Positions 22,770 to 33,824 are shown, counted from the stretch's first letter. The stretch is DNA of 64,000 bases from Arion vulgaris (GCA_020796225.1 CM036759.1:68452590-68516589), one strand, 5' to 3'. Program-made: numbers and translations. Notes: generated by a model from the sequence alone, not told the origin.

Positions 22770-23120
22770 TTGATTGGTATGATTTCTGTAACCAGTTTCT
22801 CTGCCGCATGCACAGCTTGTGTGTCGGTTATCTATATCTAGACATCCAACAGGAGACTCGTGTAGACGCATCCAATCTGAGATTATGCTGGTCTGTAGTG
22901 TGAACAGATCTCATACTATTGGTGGCTTTGATTACACTACTCTTTGATTACCTAATCACATTGTAGCTCTACCTCAACCCACTTTGCCAGACTACAGTAC
23001 AGCAATCAGTTTCCAAGTTCACTTTCCAAGTTCACCATGTGAAAGCGGAGTAAGATTTTGGTCAGTGCCAGTTCACTGACCCTGATGCAGACTAGCATCT
23101 TTATTCTATCGAACCTCTGG
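22770..23120 (-). repeat. Unclassified interspersed repeat (second copy)
   Basis: Minus-strand copy of the 12480-12850 repeat, sharing GTCAGTGAACTGGCACTGA, TAGTCTGGCAAAGTGGG and CGTCTACACGAGTCTCCTG in the same order. Confidence 0.55.
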
Positions 23121-23204
23121 CCCCTGTAAACTATATGAAAGTTATCATTAATGATGACAGGAAATCCAAATATTGAATATTGTTGATTACCTTTTACATT
23201 CAGA

Positions 23205-23525
23205 TTTGTTCACTTTTTAATCAATATGTATTTTTTACATTTAGGTACCATTTAATCAATGTGTATTTTTTACATTTAGGTACCATTTAAAAACAATTGT
23301 AATATACGAAGCCCATTAGGATACTGCACGATTGTATTAATCGTGCAGTATCCTGTAACATCCATGACCATTGGTGCACTCACTATATTATATATGCTAC
23401 ATCAAAGTTACTATATTTGATAATGTGACTGACATGCAGTATCCTGTAACATCTGTGCCCATTAGTACACTCACTATATTATATATGCTACATCAAAGTT
23501 ACTATATTTGATAATGTGACTGACA
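23205..23525. repeat. Two adjacent short tandem duplications
   Basis: A ~42-bp unit with TGTATTTTTTACATTTAGGT repeats twice at 23215-23290. A ~91-bp unit with CACTCACTATATTATATATG and GATAATGTGACTGACATGCA repeats twice at 23345-23530. Both lie in intron 1 just before exon 2. TTTTTACATTTAG is acceptor-like. Confidence 0.9.
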
Positions 23526-23581
23526 TGCAAATAAATGGAATTATTAGTATTGATACCATTTTTATTTTGTTTTATTTATAG

Positions 23582-23767
23582 CATCTTCAAGAAAGTACTA
23601 TGACTCTCAGCGTACACTTAGTCCAGATCCTGAAACATATGTGCCACCATTGTTCTATGTTCAGAGTCCGCGACCAGATCGGAGTCAAATCCTAGGGTCA
23701 AGACAGGTATCTCAGAGCCGCATTGTACCAGGAGCAGCCACTTGTTATCCATTGCAGTCTCAGTTGG
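23582..23767 (+). CDS. CCSAP: CCSAP-like protein, middle exon
   Basis: Acceptor TTTATTTATAG (ends 23581). Two bases complete the codon split from the first exon. It reads SSRKYYDSQRTLSPDPETYV, then PPLFYVQSPRPDRSQI and VPGAATCYPL, 62 codons without a stop. The donor is CAGTTGG|GTAAGA at 23767/23768 (phase 1). Linking residues are consistent with a low-complexity middle of CCSAP, but I do not recognise a conserved motif. Phase 1 does not fit the next recognised exon (phase 0 start), so an exon is missing between them or the ends are misjudged. A 42-copy array of the donor region follows directly. Confidence 0.65.
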
Positions 23768-24895
23768 GTAAGACACAATTCAGACTCATTGAGGAACTCA
23801 AATGTTAGATCTTCAGTTGGCATGTAAGTATAATGTTAGATCTTCGTTGGCGTAATCTAATGTTAGATCTTCAGTTGCGTAAGTCATAATGTTAGATCTT
23901 CAGTTGGCGTAAGTATAATGTTAGATCTTCAGTTGCGTAATCTAATGTTAGATCTTCAGTTGACGTAAGTCATAATGTTAGATCTTCAGTTGGCGTAGTC
24001 TATGTTAGATCTTCAGTTAGACGTAATCATAATGTTAGATCTTCAGTTGCGTAAGTCATAATGTTAGATCTTCAGTTGCGTAAGTCATAATGTTAGATCT
24101 TCAGTTGGCGTAAGTCTAATGTTAGATCTTCAGTTGGCGTAAGTCATAATGTTAGATCTTCAGTTGACGTAAGTCATGTCAATGTTAGAATCTTCAGTTG
24201 CGTAAGTCAGTAATGTTAGATCTTCAGTTGACGTAAGTCTAATGTTAGATCTTCAGTTGCGTAAGTCGTAATGTTAGATCTTCAGTTGCGTAAGATAATA
24301 GATCTTCAGGCAGTAAGTAATGTTGATCTTCAGTTGGCGTAATATATTTGAATCTTCAGTTGGCGTAAGTCAATATGTTAGATCTTCCAGTTGGCGTAAG
24401 TCAAATGTTAGATCTTCAGGCGTATGATTTAATCTTCGTTGGCGTAGTCATAATGTTGATCTTCGTTGCGTAATTATTTAGATCTTCAGTTGGCGTAATT
24501 ATTTAGATCTTCGTGCAACTCAATGTAATCTTCGTTGCGTAATCTAATGTAATCTTCGTTGCGTAATTAGTGATCTTCGTTGCTATCAATTTAATCTTCG
24601 TTGACAATTAATGTTAGATCTTCAGTTGGCGTAGTTAATGTTAATCTTCGTTGATGTAATGTTGATCTTCAGTTGCGTAAGTATGTTGATCTTCGTTGCG
24701 TAAATTTAATCTTCGTTGCTATATGTGATCTCGTTGGCGTGTATTGATCTTCGTTGCGATCAATGTTAGATCTCAGTTGGCGTATCAAATGTTAGATCTT
24801 CAGTTGCGTAAGTCAATGTTAGATCTTCGTTGCGTAAGTCATATGTTGATCTTCAGTTGCGTAGTAATTGATCTTCGTTGCGTAGTCATCTAAAT
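23768..24895 (+). repeat. ~30-bp array derived from a splice-donor region, ~42 copies
   Basis: The canonical unit is ATGTTAGATCTTCAGTTGGC plus GTAAGTCATA. It resembles the exon 2 boundary CTCAGTTGG|GTAAGAC with the nearby AAATGTTAGAT. Each intact unit carries GGCGTAAGT, a good 5' splice-site match. From about 24300 on, units are riddled with single-base deletions (TTCGTTGCGTAAT). Confidence 0.95.
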
Positions 24896-24929
24896 ACTTG
24901 TCATGAGCGATTTGCTCTAACATTTTAAT

Positions 24930-25262
24930 GCTTGTCATGGCGAACTTGCCACCCTACAATCCTTCTGATTTGTTTCTTCATAGTCAATATTCACCACTGA
25001 ACCATCTCTCAAACCGTGAGTCATTTTTAGTCCATCTTCAACATGATCTTCCTTTTCTTCTCTTTGCTGGGATGGCTTCTTCCGTAATGGTCTTCTTCTC
25101 CAACCCTACATTTCTTTTTATATGTCAAAAATATCACAATTTTCTTATTTGTAACATTAGTCAGTTCTCCTTGATTTTGAGTTCTTTCTGGATAGATCTA
25201 TTTTGTAACATTAGTCAGTTCTCCTTGATTTTGAGTTCTTTCTGGATAGATCTATTTTGTTA
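24930..25262 (-). mobile_element. RTE-like LINE 3' fragment with 54-bp duplication
   Basis: The antisense plus sequence follows the 0.44-0.83 kb LINE (CATCTTCAACATGATCTTCC, TTTATATGTCAAAAATATCA, TTGAGTTCTTTCTGGATA). The segment with CATTAGTCAGTTCTCCTTGA is duplicated once (about 25155-25260). Confidence 0.75.
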
Positions 25263-25394
25263 TTAGTATTTGATTATTGATGTTAGTACGTAATAAGAAT
25301 AATCCTGTCAGTTCTCCTTTCAAGCACAAGTCCCCAACAAACATTTGCCATTCTTTTCTTTCTTGTACTATTTTGCCATACACCTTATTATCTG

Positions 25395-25640
25395 GTGGAC
25401 AGAAAAAAATGCTTTAAAGACACTCTCAATGTGTTTGTGAAAGGCTTCGATATAGACACCACAAGTTGGGAATCCCTGGCGCAAGATTGCCAAATATGGC
25501 ACTATAACAACACAAGAGGAACACGCATGGCTGAGAATTGTAGTGCCGTTGAGGCACAGAGAAAACAAGTTGTGCGAAAAGACAGAACACACAACACCCA
25601 CATGTCTAGCCTTGATCATGTGGTAGGGGTTTGTGTTCTA
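25395..25640 (+). mobile_element. LINE family J 3' fragment
   Basis: Reads CFKDTLNVFVKGFDIDTTSW, then ESLAQDCQIWHYN. This is the family tail 'R(F/Y)KDxxKxxxxxxxIxxxxWExLAxDRxxW' found after the RT in several non-LTR elements. It continues open to KQVVRKDRTHN. Confidence 0.7.
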
Positions 25641-26325
25641 TAGTTTGTTCCAAATTTCGTGATCACACTAAGGTTTAATTTGTACGAAATCTATCTGATG
25701 GATACAAGTAAATTTTTGCATGCAGTCTTATATACCTCACGACATTACGAATCCATGTTTAACTAATTGGTAGGTAGCTTAGTTGATGCAAAAAACGTTT
25801 TTGTTATATAATTTTGCATAAGCACAACAAAATGATAATCAAAGTTTAGAACTTACAGTAATACACACAACGGTTGTGAATGATTGCAAAGGCGTATTCC
25901 TATTACATATTATAAAAGAAAGGTCACATAGTGAACAAATGATACCTTCCACTTCTATAAATGAAAGTAATTGTTGCGTACATATGCCAATGACAATCTG
26001 TAGGAAACATTGTGAACTGATTAATTCCACAGGATTCCCGATTTTGACATGCACTGAATTGCATTTGGAACACGGAAATGCTTAGTTATAGACAAACTTG
26101 ACAATCGTACTGTAAAATTTCGACAAGTATACCGGATCAACATCGCGGTAAATTTAGTAATAACATATAATAAAATTCTTACAGAACTAAAGGTTTGGGT
26201 GGGCAAAAATACTTTTGGAAGGTCGTCACTGTTACCTATATAAAAATGTAAAAATCAAGAATTTCTGTCAAGTGGATGATTTTATATCCGTCTGTAAAGA
26301 TGATCATGAATTTTGGAATGAACTA
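25641..26325 (+). other. Unassigned intronic sequence
   Basis: No recognised repeat. This is where a missing CCSAP-like exon could lie, but I could not identify one with the right phase and a recognisable motif. Confidence 0.35.
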
Positions 26326-26329
26326 TAGA

Positions 26330-26420
26330 ATTGGACTCTGCAGTCACCTCCCCACACCAGCATTGGACTCTGCAGTCACCTCCACACACACCAGCATTGG
26401 ACTCTGCAGTCACCTCCACA
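26330..26420. repeat. ~32-bp tandem repeat, 3 copies
   Basis: The unit is TTGGACTCTGCAGTCACCTC plus CACACCAGCA. Confidence 0.95.
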
Positions 26421-27521
26421 AAACCAGAGAGGTGCAGAAGCACATATCTGAGGCTGTTGTCATCATCGCTTGCGATGGACGGCTATTATTATTATCTATT
26501 TCCAACATTCTTCTTCATAAGTTTTGTGATTTCCTCTATTTTTTCGTTCCTGTGGGTTTCAGAAACAGTTGCTGTACTGTTTGCTAGTCTTATATATGCC
26601 CTATCTAATGTCACTGCCTCATTATGCACTTCTATTGCAACTTTTCATATCATTTCATTTGTTCAGCTAATGTGTATAATTTAAACATACAATACTATAC
26701 TGTACAGACAATATAGCAGATTGCAGTTATACTACACAGACAATATAGCAGTTAAAGATAAGATATGTGACCTGGAGAAGGACTTATATCTTTGTTTAGT
26801 CTCATAAAAAGGAACAATTTTTCAGTCTTATGATTTTCCTGAGAAGAGAATGAGGAGTTTTAAGGAGCCCCAGAGGAAGCAACTGAGCCAATTATATGAT
26901 CAATAAAGAAACATTGAACAAGTATTAGGATCTTCTGGGGAAAAAAAAAATGACCAAATACAGGATTTGAACCACAAACTCTTATTTCTTACGACATCTA
27001 TTGCCTAACCCTACAATACGAGTGTTTATTCTATTCACGAGTGCATTTTTTCTCAGAGACCCCTAGGATTGCTGCAGGAGCTACAGAGTGCGTTTTTTGT
27101 GAAATGCTCTCACCAGGTGGCATGTCATTTCTGCGGAGAGAGACCGAGCCTTATTGGATAAAACCCGGTGCAATAAAGTCAATACTTGACTTAAAACCTT
27201 TAAACAATATGAGCTTTTTCAGAACACAGCCAGCAAGCCCTTAGGAAAAGAGCTTCATTGAGGAGTGTCTTTTGCAAACACTTTGTTTGTTTAAATTGTG
27301 CTTGTATATTTGAGATTCAACAACAGCATACCCTGTGTATTGTATATGTCAAAATTTGAGTTGCTATATGCTAATCAAGAAATAAGACAGTTTTCATCCG
27401 ACCCACTCTCCGCCACAACCCACTCTCCGCCATGTTGATGATGAATATTGCCATAGTTATATAAATTATATAAAAAAATTATTGTGAACACGATATAAAT
27501 TATGTTCTATATACTTTACAG
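26421..27521 (+). other. Intron with SINE-like remnants
   Basis: A 32-bp duplication with ACAGACAATATAGCA lies at 26700-26755. At about 26950-27030 GGATTTGAACCACAAACTC looks like a minus-strand tRNA B-box. At 27050-27120, ACCCCTAGGATTGCTGCAGG and AGCTACAGAG match (inverted) the SINE-like element at 52.1 kb. The rest is unassigned. Confidence 0.5.
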
Positions 27522-27803
27522 GTTTACCCACCTGCTCTTAGAGCAAAGACTAGACGGGAAGAAGAGCACAGGAGACAGAAAGAGAAAATACGCAGAACTC
27601 GCAGTGCAGAAGTTTTGAGAGACAAGCTGCCAGTTACTGTTACTCAAGACCCAAGTCATTATGAGTCAGAATACCGCAAGCAGTTTCATGGATATGAACC
27701 AAAAGATTATGAGAAAGCTATGCTATCTCATGCTGTGATACCTCGGTCTTCTCAAGTTCGTGCAGTGCACAGAGGTGGCTGTCTGTTAGTGCATGTGGAC
27801 TGA
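27522..27803 (+). CDS. CCSAP: CCSAP-like protein, C-terminal exon
   Basis: Acceptor ATACTTTACAG (ends 27521). Reads VYPPALRAKTRREEEHRRQK, then RRTRSAEVLRDKLP, and SHYESEYRKQFHGYEPKDYE, ending at TGA 27801-27803 (93 codons). The order 'ALRAK(N/T)RR...basic helix...(R/H)SxxV...xEYxxxF' is the conserved C-terminal block of CCSAP and is the strongest evidence for the gene's identity. The last ~20 residues (RGGCLLVHVD) look unlike the family, so a donor at AGAG|GTGGCT (27774/27775) is possible. The start phase is 0, which does not fit exon 2. Confidence 0.75.
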   Translation, partial: VYPPALRAKTRREEEHRRQKEKIRRTRSAEVLRDKLPVTVTQDPSHYESEYRKQFHGYEPKDYEKAMLSHAVIPRSSQVRAVHRGGCLLVHVD

Positions 27804-27949
27804 GCTGGGAAATTAAACAGATTAAATTAAGATTTTTATAATCATTTTACATTACATTAGCATTGTTCTCATTCATTTTAATGTCCTCTTTTCTTTTGTT
27901 TGTGTGTAGTAATAATGAACATGCTATAGACTCTCTGTATGGTGGTAAA

Positions 27950-28080
27950 CTTGCACATCTGAGAAGTGGTATTAGGAAGTTATCTGACAGTCAGCCAACC
28001 ATGATGCAATGGGTACCTATACCAGGAAATGAGAGAACAGATACACTTTGCAAAGTATGGAGGAGGATGTGAGCAGGAAG
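27950..28080 (+). mobile_element. RNase H-region LINE fragment
   Basis: Reads GIRKLSDSQPTMMQWVPIPG, then NERTDTL. This is the 'QWVPxHxGIPGNERADxLA' end of a LINE RNase H domain with the CG(I/V) part deleted. Confidence 0.7.
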
Positions 28081-28750
28081 ATAATGAAATTACATATTTT
28101 GAGAGAGCAAAAAAAGAGATATCTAGACTGTAAGCAAAGGAAATAATCTATCCATCAATGATTAACCATACTCTCGACTTCACAGGGACATGATCATCAT
28201 TTGTCTCAGAACAGTACATAACAGACACATACACAGGCTATTTCTGTGCACTTCTCCAATGTGTTTTTGTTGTATGGGTGAACACACCACAGAGTAATGC
28301 TCTACGGGACTATTCCTCCTTGTACAGGCAGTACAAAAATGGGTATGGACATACCAATACAACACTATTTATAAAACTATAGGGGAAAAAAAGAAGCAAC
28401 CTATCAGAAGAATATGTCTTGCAATCTAACCAACAAAAATGAACACAAGCCGCCACTGAGGATACAGATTGTGTTTAACCAGCAAGCTATAGATACCAGC
28501 AGCATACATACACTTTACCATCTGCTGGAAGATACTGAGAGCCTATTGGTCTACTTGACTTGCTATGAGGTTGGTTCAATGATCAATCATTTATAGAAAC
28601 AGTTTTCCAATGTGGGAGACATGAAAACATTTCTATCATTGAGCCTTCATCAGGGTGGATAATCTTCACTTTTTTTGTTTAGAATGCCTAGTAGAGCTAT
28701 CTATCTTAGTTAGAACTGTGCAGTCACTTATATAAGTTAGTTATCATCAT
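28081..28750. other. Unassigned stretch
   Basis: No recognised element. Short ORFs at 28180-28596 show no similarity I recognise. Confidence 0.4.
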
Positions 28751-28756
28751 GTGCTG

Positions 28757-28965
28757 CTGTCATAGGGAGCCAAGTTCCAGAAGAAACAAGCTACTTGATG
28801 ATAATCATCAGGTGCTGTTCTGGCTTGTGTTGGCGATTATGGATCTCCACAACTTTTTGTCTCCAGTATTTGTGACAAACTCAGCTGTTGATGTTTGTCC
28901 ATGCCATGCTGTCACGCTGCTTATTATCTTCTCTCTTGTATCCTTTATCTTTCTTTCAAGCAAGT
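28757..28965 (+). mobile_element. LINE tail fragment (family G)
   Basis: LVLAIMDLHNFLSPVFVTNS, then AVDVCPCHAV, matches LALAIIDLYKFVFSALRINS and VVGNLPCHAV at 63.67-63.77 kb. Confidence 0.65.
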
Positions 28966-28974
28966 TTTAACCAT

Positions 28975-29100
28975 TGTCACAGTATGCTTTAACCCCTGTC
29001 TTTGCATTACAATATACTTTAACTCCTGTCTTTGCATTACAATATCTTAAAAAAAACATTGACTTCTTTCTTTGGATGTTTGATTTAAAAAAAAAATTAA
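28975..29100. repeat. ~35-bp tandem repeat, 2-3 copies
   Basis: The unit contains CTTTAACCCCTGTCTTTGCA and TTACAATAT. The third copy is diverged. Confidence 0.85.
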
Positions 29101-29224
29101 CCTCTGTCAGGACATCTACAATCATACTTTTAGCAATTCCTGTGATTCTTAAACTTATATCAAATATATGCATGCCAACTTCAATTATTAACAATGTAAA
29201 TATTTGAATGATCATCCAAAACAT

Positions 29225-29815
29225 GAACTAACCGAGTTGGATGCCGAACCCATTGAGTTGGAACTTTCTGAAGCAATCAACGAACTTTAAAATGGAAAGG
29301 CCTCAGGACTAGATAACATTCCTGCAGAAATCCTCAAACATAACAAGGATGTCCTCTTGCCCCACTGCTACAATCTCCTTGTACAGTGCTGGAGAGAGGG
29401 CGAAATTCCTCTCAAGACATGAGGGATGCAAAGATAATGACACTCTATAAAAACAAGGGGGACTGCAACAACTACAGAGACAAGATAACCAACTCTGAAG
29501 TACTGCAACATGCAAACTTGCCTTCCATCATGGGCATGCTCAGCAGTAGAAGACAGATGGCTAGGGAATGTGCGAAAAATGGACAATTGCAGCATACCAA
29601 AACAAATGTTATTCTGTGAACTTTCGGAGGAAAAGAGGCATCACGGCAGACCACTGCTCAGATATAAAGATGTCTGCAAGGCCTCAATGAATAAATTTTC
29701 TGTCGGTCCCAGCAAATGGAAACAACTGGCTGATGATCGAGATATATGGAAAACAACATTACGCAAAGGTGCAGAATCTTTTAAAATAGACTTGAGGATG
29801 AGCTGAAAGACAAGC
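29225..29815 (+). mobile_element. LINE family J: RT fragment and 3' tail
   Basis: ELSEAINEL-stop-NGKASGLDNIPAEIL and CYNLLVQCWREGEIP are RT domain 2 motifs of non-LTR elements. After a deletion, 29510-29806 reads RWLGNVRKMDNCSIPKQML, HHGRPLLRYKDVCKASMNKF and KWKQLADDRDIWKTTLRKG, the post-RT tail. The catalytic palm is deleted. Downstream (about 30100) GATAAAGGCCTTTTGGTCAA resembles a common LINE 3' UTR hairpin. Confidence 0.8.
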
Positions 29816-30179
29816 AAAACTCAGAAGTTGTCAACAGTAAAACACTTGACAATTGACTGTCTGTAAAAACGAAAAAGGCCATATATAAATATTCAAATGT
29901 ATTATTGAAGTGGTTTTTTATTTTGTATGTAGATCAGGATTCTCTCCTGATGTATATATTTATTTCTATAATTGTTATATTTATGTGAATTCTAATAAAC
30001 TTGCATTTTTACAATTTTTAGTTCTGTTATGGATTTATTGTCTGACAATATATGTGATGTTTGCAGTATAGAAAGTTTGAATTTCTTCGCTTCTTTTGTT
30101 TGATAAAGGCCTTTTGGTCAAAACGTCGCTGTATATTGTTCTTGTACTTTGTAAAACTACAGTACTTTGTTTTTATGTG

Positions 30180-31140
30180 TCTCACCATTGCTACATAGTT
30201 TTACTGCAGTCTTCCTTATATCATTGCTACATAGTTTTACTGCAGTCTTCCCCTTTTATCATTGCTACATAGTTTTACTGCAGTCTTCCCTTATATCATT
30301 GCTACATAGTTTTACTGCAGTATTCCCTTATATCTACATAGTTTTACTGCAGTCTTCCCTTATATCTACATAGTTTTACTGCAGTCTTCCCTTATATCTA
30401 CATAGTTTTACTGCAGTCTTCCCTTATATCTACATAGTTTTTCTGCAGTCTTCCTTATATCTACATAGTTTTACTGCAGTCTTCCCTTATATCTACATAG
30501 TTTTACTGCAGTCTTCCCTTATATCATTGCTACATAGTTTTACTGCAGTCTTCCCTTATATCATTGCTACATAGTTTTACTGCAGTCTTCCTTATATCGA
30601 CATAGTTTTACTGCAGTCTTCCCTTATATCGACATAGTTTTACTGCAGTCTTCCTTATATCTACATAGTTTTACTGCAGTCTTCCCTTATATCATTGCTA
30701 CATAGTTTTACTGCAGTCTTCCTTATATCATTGCTACATAGTTTTACTGCAGTCTTCCCTTATATCATCGCTACATAGTTTTACTGCAATCTTCCTTATA
30801 TCATTTGCTCATAGTTTTACTGCAGTCTTCCTTACATCTACATAGTTTTCTGCAGTCTTCCTTATATCTCATAGTTTACTGCAGTCTTCCCTATATCATT
30901 GCTACATAGTTTTACTGCAGTCTTCCTTATATCGACATAGTTTTACTGCAGTCTTCCTTATATCATTGCTACATAGTTTTACTGCAGTCTTCCCTTATAT
31001 CATTGCTACATAGTTTTACTGCAGTATTCCCTTATATCTACATAGTTTTACTGCAGTCTTCCCTTATATCATTGCTACATAGTTTTACTGCAGTATTCCC
31101 TTATATCATTGCTACATAGTTTTACTGCAGTCTTACCTTA
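30180..31140. repeat. 31-40-bp minisatellite, ~28 copies
   Basis: The unit is TACATAGTTTTACTGCAGTC plus TTCCCTTATATC, with or without ATTGC. Units carry PstI-like CTGCAG at regular spacing. The array starts in what looks like LINE 3' UTR. Confidence 0.97.
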
Positions 31141-31204
31141 TATTGATAATTTTTACACGCATTTCTGGAAATATTAACAATATGATTCTAGATATTGACA
31201 TCAT

Positions 31205-31660
31205 CAAAAAGCTTGTCCTGAGCAGAACTATGCCACCCTTACAGTCCTTTAGAATGTCTCTCTCTCACAGACATTTGCAGATGTCATTTCAAATCATTAG
31301 TCTCATCCTGAATCCATCTTCTCTGTGGTTTTCCTCTTTACCAAGATGCCTCTTTCCATAATGCTTCTCTCCAACTTTCATGTCTTTTTATGTCCAAAAT
31401 ACCTCAATATTCTCATTTGTGGCATCATCCAGTTTTCTTTGATTTTGAGTTCTTACTGGATACAACATCTATTTGTTCTCTTTACTGTCCATTATATATA
31501 CAGAAGACTATTTTGTAACACTTATATTCTAAAGCACATATATGTTTTTCTACTGCCTTGATGCCCATATTTCACACCCATACGTTGCCACTGGGAATAT
31601 ACATGCTCGCAGTAGTCTGTTCTTTGTTTTCTTATCAGTTCTATTCCATACTGTTTTTAA
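31205..31660 (-). mobile_element. RTE-like LINE 3' fragment
   Basis: Antisense sequence follows the 0.44-0.9 kb element throughout (AGCTTGTCCTGAGCAGAACT, CACACCCATACGTTGCCACT, TTCTTATCAGTTCTATTCCA). Coding frames are broken. Confidence 0.8.
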
Positions 31661-32033
31661 CGGCGTTCTTTTCTGGCCACTGCAATCTTCAATCCCAGCT
31701 CTTGCAATCTAGTAGTCGATGTGGATTGCTTTAAATGAAAATCCTCTTTGCTGCCACACTCTATAACGGAGTTCGGAATGTCAACTCTATCCATTGGCTG
31801 ACATTTCTTCTCTCTCTCTCCCCAATTGTTATTTAGAAATGTGTTTGAAATAGTGAGTTTGCGCTAGTCCTAGTCACAACATTTAGTCATTTCCTTTTAC
31901 ATCAAGGTTGATCAAATGCAATGTCTCATTGTGGAATACCAGGAGATAAGACAGCAGACTAGCCGTCCAAGAAAGAAGCTGCAGAGGAGCAATCAGATGT
32001 ACCAGTTTACCTATCACCAGAAGAAGGGGATGA

Positions 32034-32175
32034 TTAACTCCTTGTGGACCAAACGCCACACTACGTGACTTTGGGTTGGACGTCTTTTTACCAGGAGCCA
32101 CACTAAAAGGCGTTTTTATTCTAAAAACAAATGGCTTGTAAAAACATGGCTTTGTCCTGGTCCACTAAGAGTTAA
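32034..32175. mobile_element. 142-bp piggyBac-like MITE in a TTAA site
   Basis: Bounded by TTAA (32034-32037 and 32172-32175). The ends TTAACTCCTTGTGGACC and, inverted, TTAACTCTTAGTGGACC are inverted repeats. The LINE copy at 36.88 kb shows the matching uninterrupted GTGATTAAATCAATCAGAAA, i.e. an empty site at the same TTAA. Confidence 0.85.
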
Positions 32176-32194
32176 AGCAGTAAGAAAGCCAACA

Positions 32195-32345
32195 ATACTA
32201 GCATGGGGTAAGAAAGCCAACAATACTAGCACGGGGTAAGAAAGCCAACAATACTAGCACAGGGTAGAAAGCCAACAATACTAGCACGGATAGAAAGCCA
32301 ACAATACTAGCACAGGACGAGAAAAGCCAACAATACTAGCACAGG
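32195..32345. repeat. ~27-bp tandem repeat, ~6 copies
   Basis: The unit AGAAAGCCAACAATACTAGC plus ACGGGGTA is amplified from the LINE sequence. Confidence 0.95.
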
Positions 32346-32489
32346 ATGGCTACCAACAATAAGAGTTGGCAGAGTATAATGAATTGTCATCCTGCATCTC
32401 AGAACAAGACACAATCAACTTGGCAATCACATGTATTCACGATTAGCAATTCAACTATGTAGACAAGCACCCTAGACTGCACATCACTA

Positions 32490-33760
32490 GTTATTGATTA
32501 CTAAACTGACGTCATTGTACTCTGGGAAGACCCATAGGGGCTCTGTATCCGCAACAGATGTCAAAGGTGTGCATACTGTGTTCCTCAAGATCGCTAGTTA
32601 AACACACTACACACTCTGCCCATCAGGCATCCAGCTCTACTTGTACAAGTAACTCCAAACTCTTTAAAACGCTGGATCGATTCAACATCTATTTTAGGGT
32701 CTTCATCCAACAGACAGCCGTGAAGAGGCCGAAGAACATCCCCTTATCCATCTTCAACTCCCCGACAATCAATGCTGTTGAATCAATGCTTTCCTGTGCA
32801 ATTTCTCATTTCCGCAAACACCCGCATGCCCAGGACATGATTCACGTAAACCTCTGGAGGTTCGAAACTTCAATAGACGACATCCACTCGTTCCGAAACC
32901 TGCCATTATGGATCTTCCAAAGCATCGACTGAAAGTCAGATACAACAATGGCCCCGGTAAACGGAGTCCAAGAGAGAGCCAATGGAGAGCAGCCAGTAAT
33001 GGCCTCAACCTCCATCCTCATACTAGTAGTTGTCCTCTATGCTCCCCAACAACCCTGGCATGCGCACTAGCCAAGAAACCCCAGATTCCCAATTATCACC
33101 ACGATGAATCGACCCATTGGTATATACAACAACATCATATCCCTTGTATTATCTTCTATCAGCTGTTTAACTGTGAGTTGACACTTCATGTTGCCAAAAT
33201 CTCTATGTTCTCTTCCAAGAGTAATGATAACGTTGAGATAGTTGGCATGCTACCATCTATTGGGATCCATTCTTTCCATTTCGGTAGAGCCTCAACTGTG
33301 ATCACCTGGCTAATTGTTCTCCCAGCCTGGGCCATCAACGACATGCCACGCTCGATTCTCGTACCGGTAACATCACCAGTATTCTTGTGAAGTGGATGTC
33401 TATGATCAGTAATAACCGGCATATATGCCTTGGTTGTGGGTGTTTGCATGGCGGATGTTTGTAGTGACAGAATGCCAAGCATATATCTCATCTTTACAGT
33501 GTATATATTTCTCGTGCAGCCAAGGACTATACGCATACTTTCATTCTGAATACGTTCAAGTCGTTCACATTGTGATCTTGATATCGTGCGGATGTCGAGT
33601 CCCTAGCCTACCACGGACATAACAAGTTTATGAAGCAGAAGGCCATGACTGTGGTAGAACATGTTTGAAAGATAGACTACGATCAAATGTTATTCCAAGA
33701 TAACGCAGTCTATCACGACGCTCAATAGCCTGTCCACCCAAGGTGACTTCGGGTAGGTCA
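32490..33760 (-). mobile_element. RNase H-bearing LINE (family E), degraded copy
   Basis: Colinear with the 14.8-16.0 kb copy. On the minus strand it includes MRIVLGCTRNIYTVKMRYML, HPLHKNTGDVTGTRIERGMS and KWKEWIPIDGSM, then RNase H remnants. The plus-strand ORFs here (32558-33390) are antisense shadows. Confidence 0.85.
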
Positions 33761-33824
33761 GCTAGATAAATATTCTAGGAAACAGACCACAACAGTCGCG
33801 TACAAGCTCTCAGAACACTAAAAA

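Larger units (their letters stand above)
31895..32360 (+). mobile_element. LINE family F RNase H fragment, interrupted by a piggyBac MITE
   Basis: Reads CGIPGDKTAD-type sequence with EEQSDVPVYLSPEEGDD up to 32033. Similarity to the 36.9-kb copy resumes right after the insert with AAGCAGTAAGAAAGCCAACA. The resumed part is amplified into a 27-bp array (32195-32345). Confidence 0.7.

Noticed and set aside
23768..24895. CRISPR-like regular repeats
   Set aside because: No unique spacers of constant length, no cas genes, and a eukaryotic context; these are minisatellites. The same holds for all other arrays.
32558..33390. Plus-strand ORFs of 124 and 160 codons
   Set aside because: Antisense shadows of a minus-strand LINE with recognisable RT-thumb and RNase H remnants.
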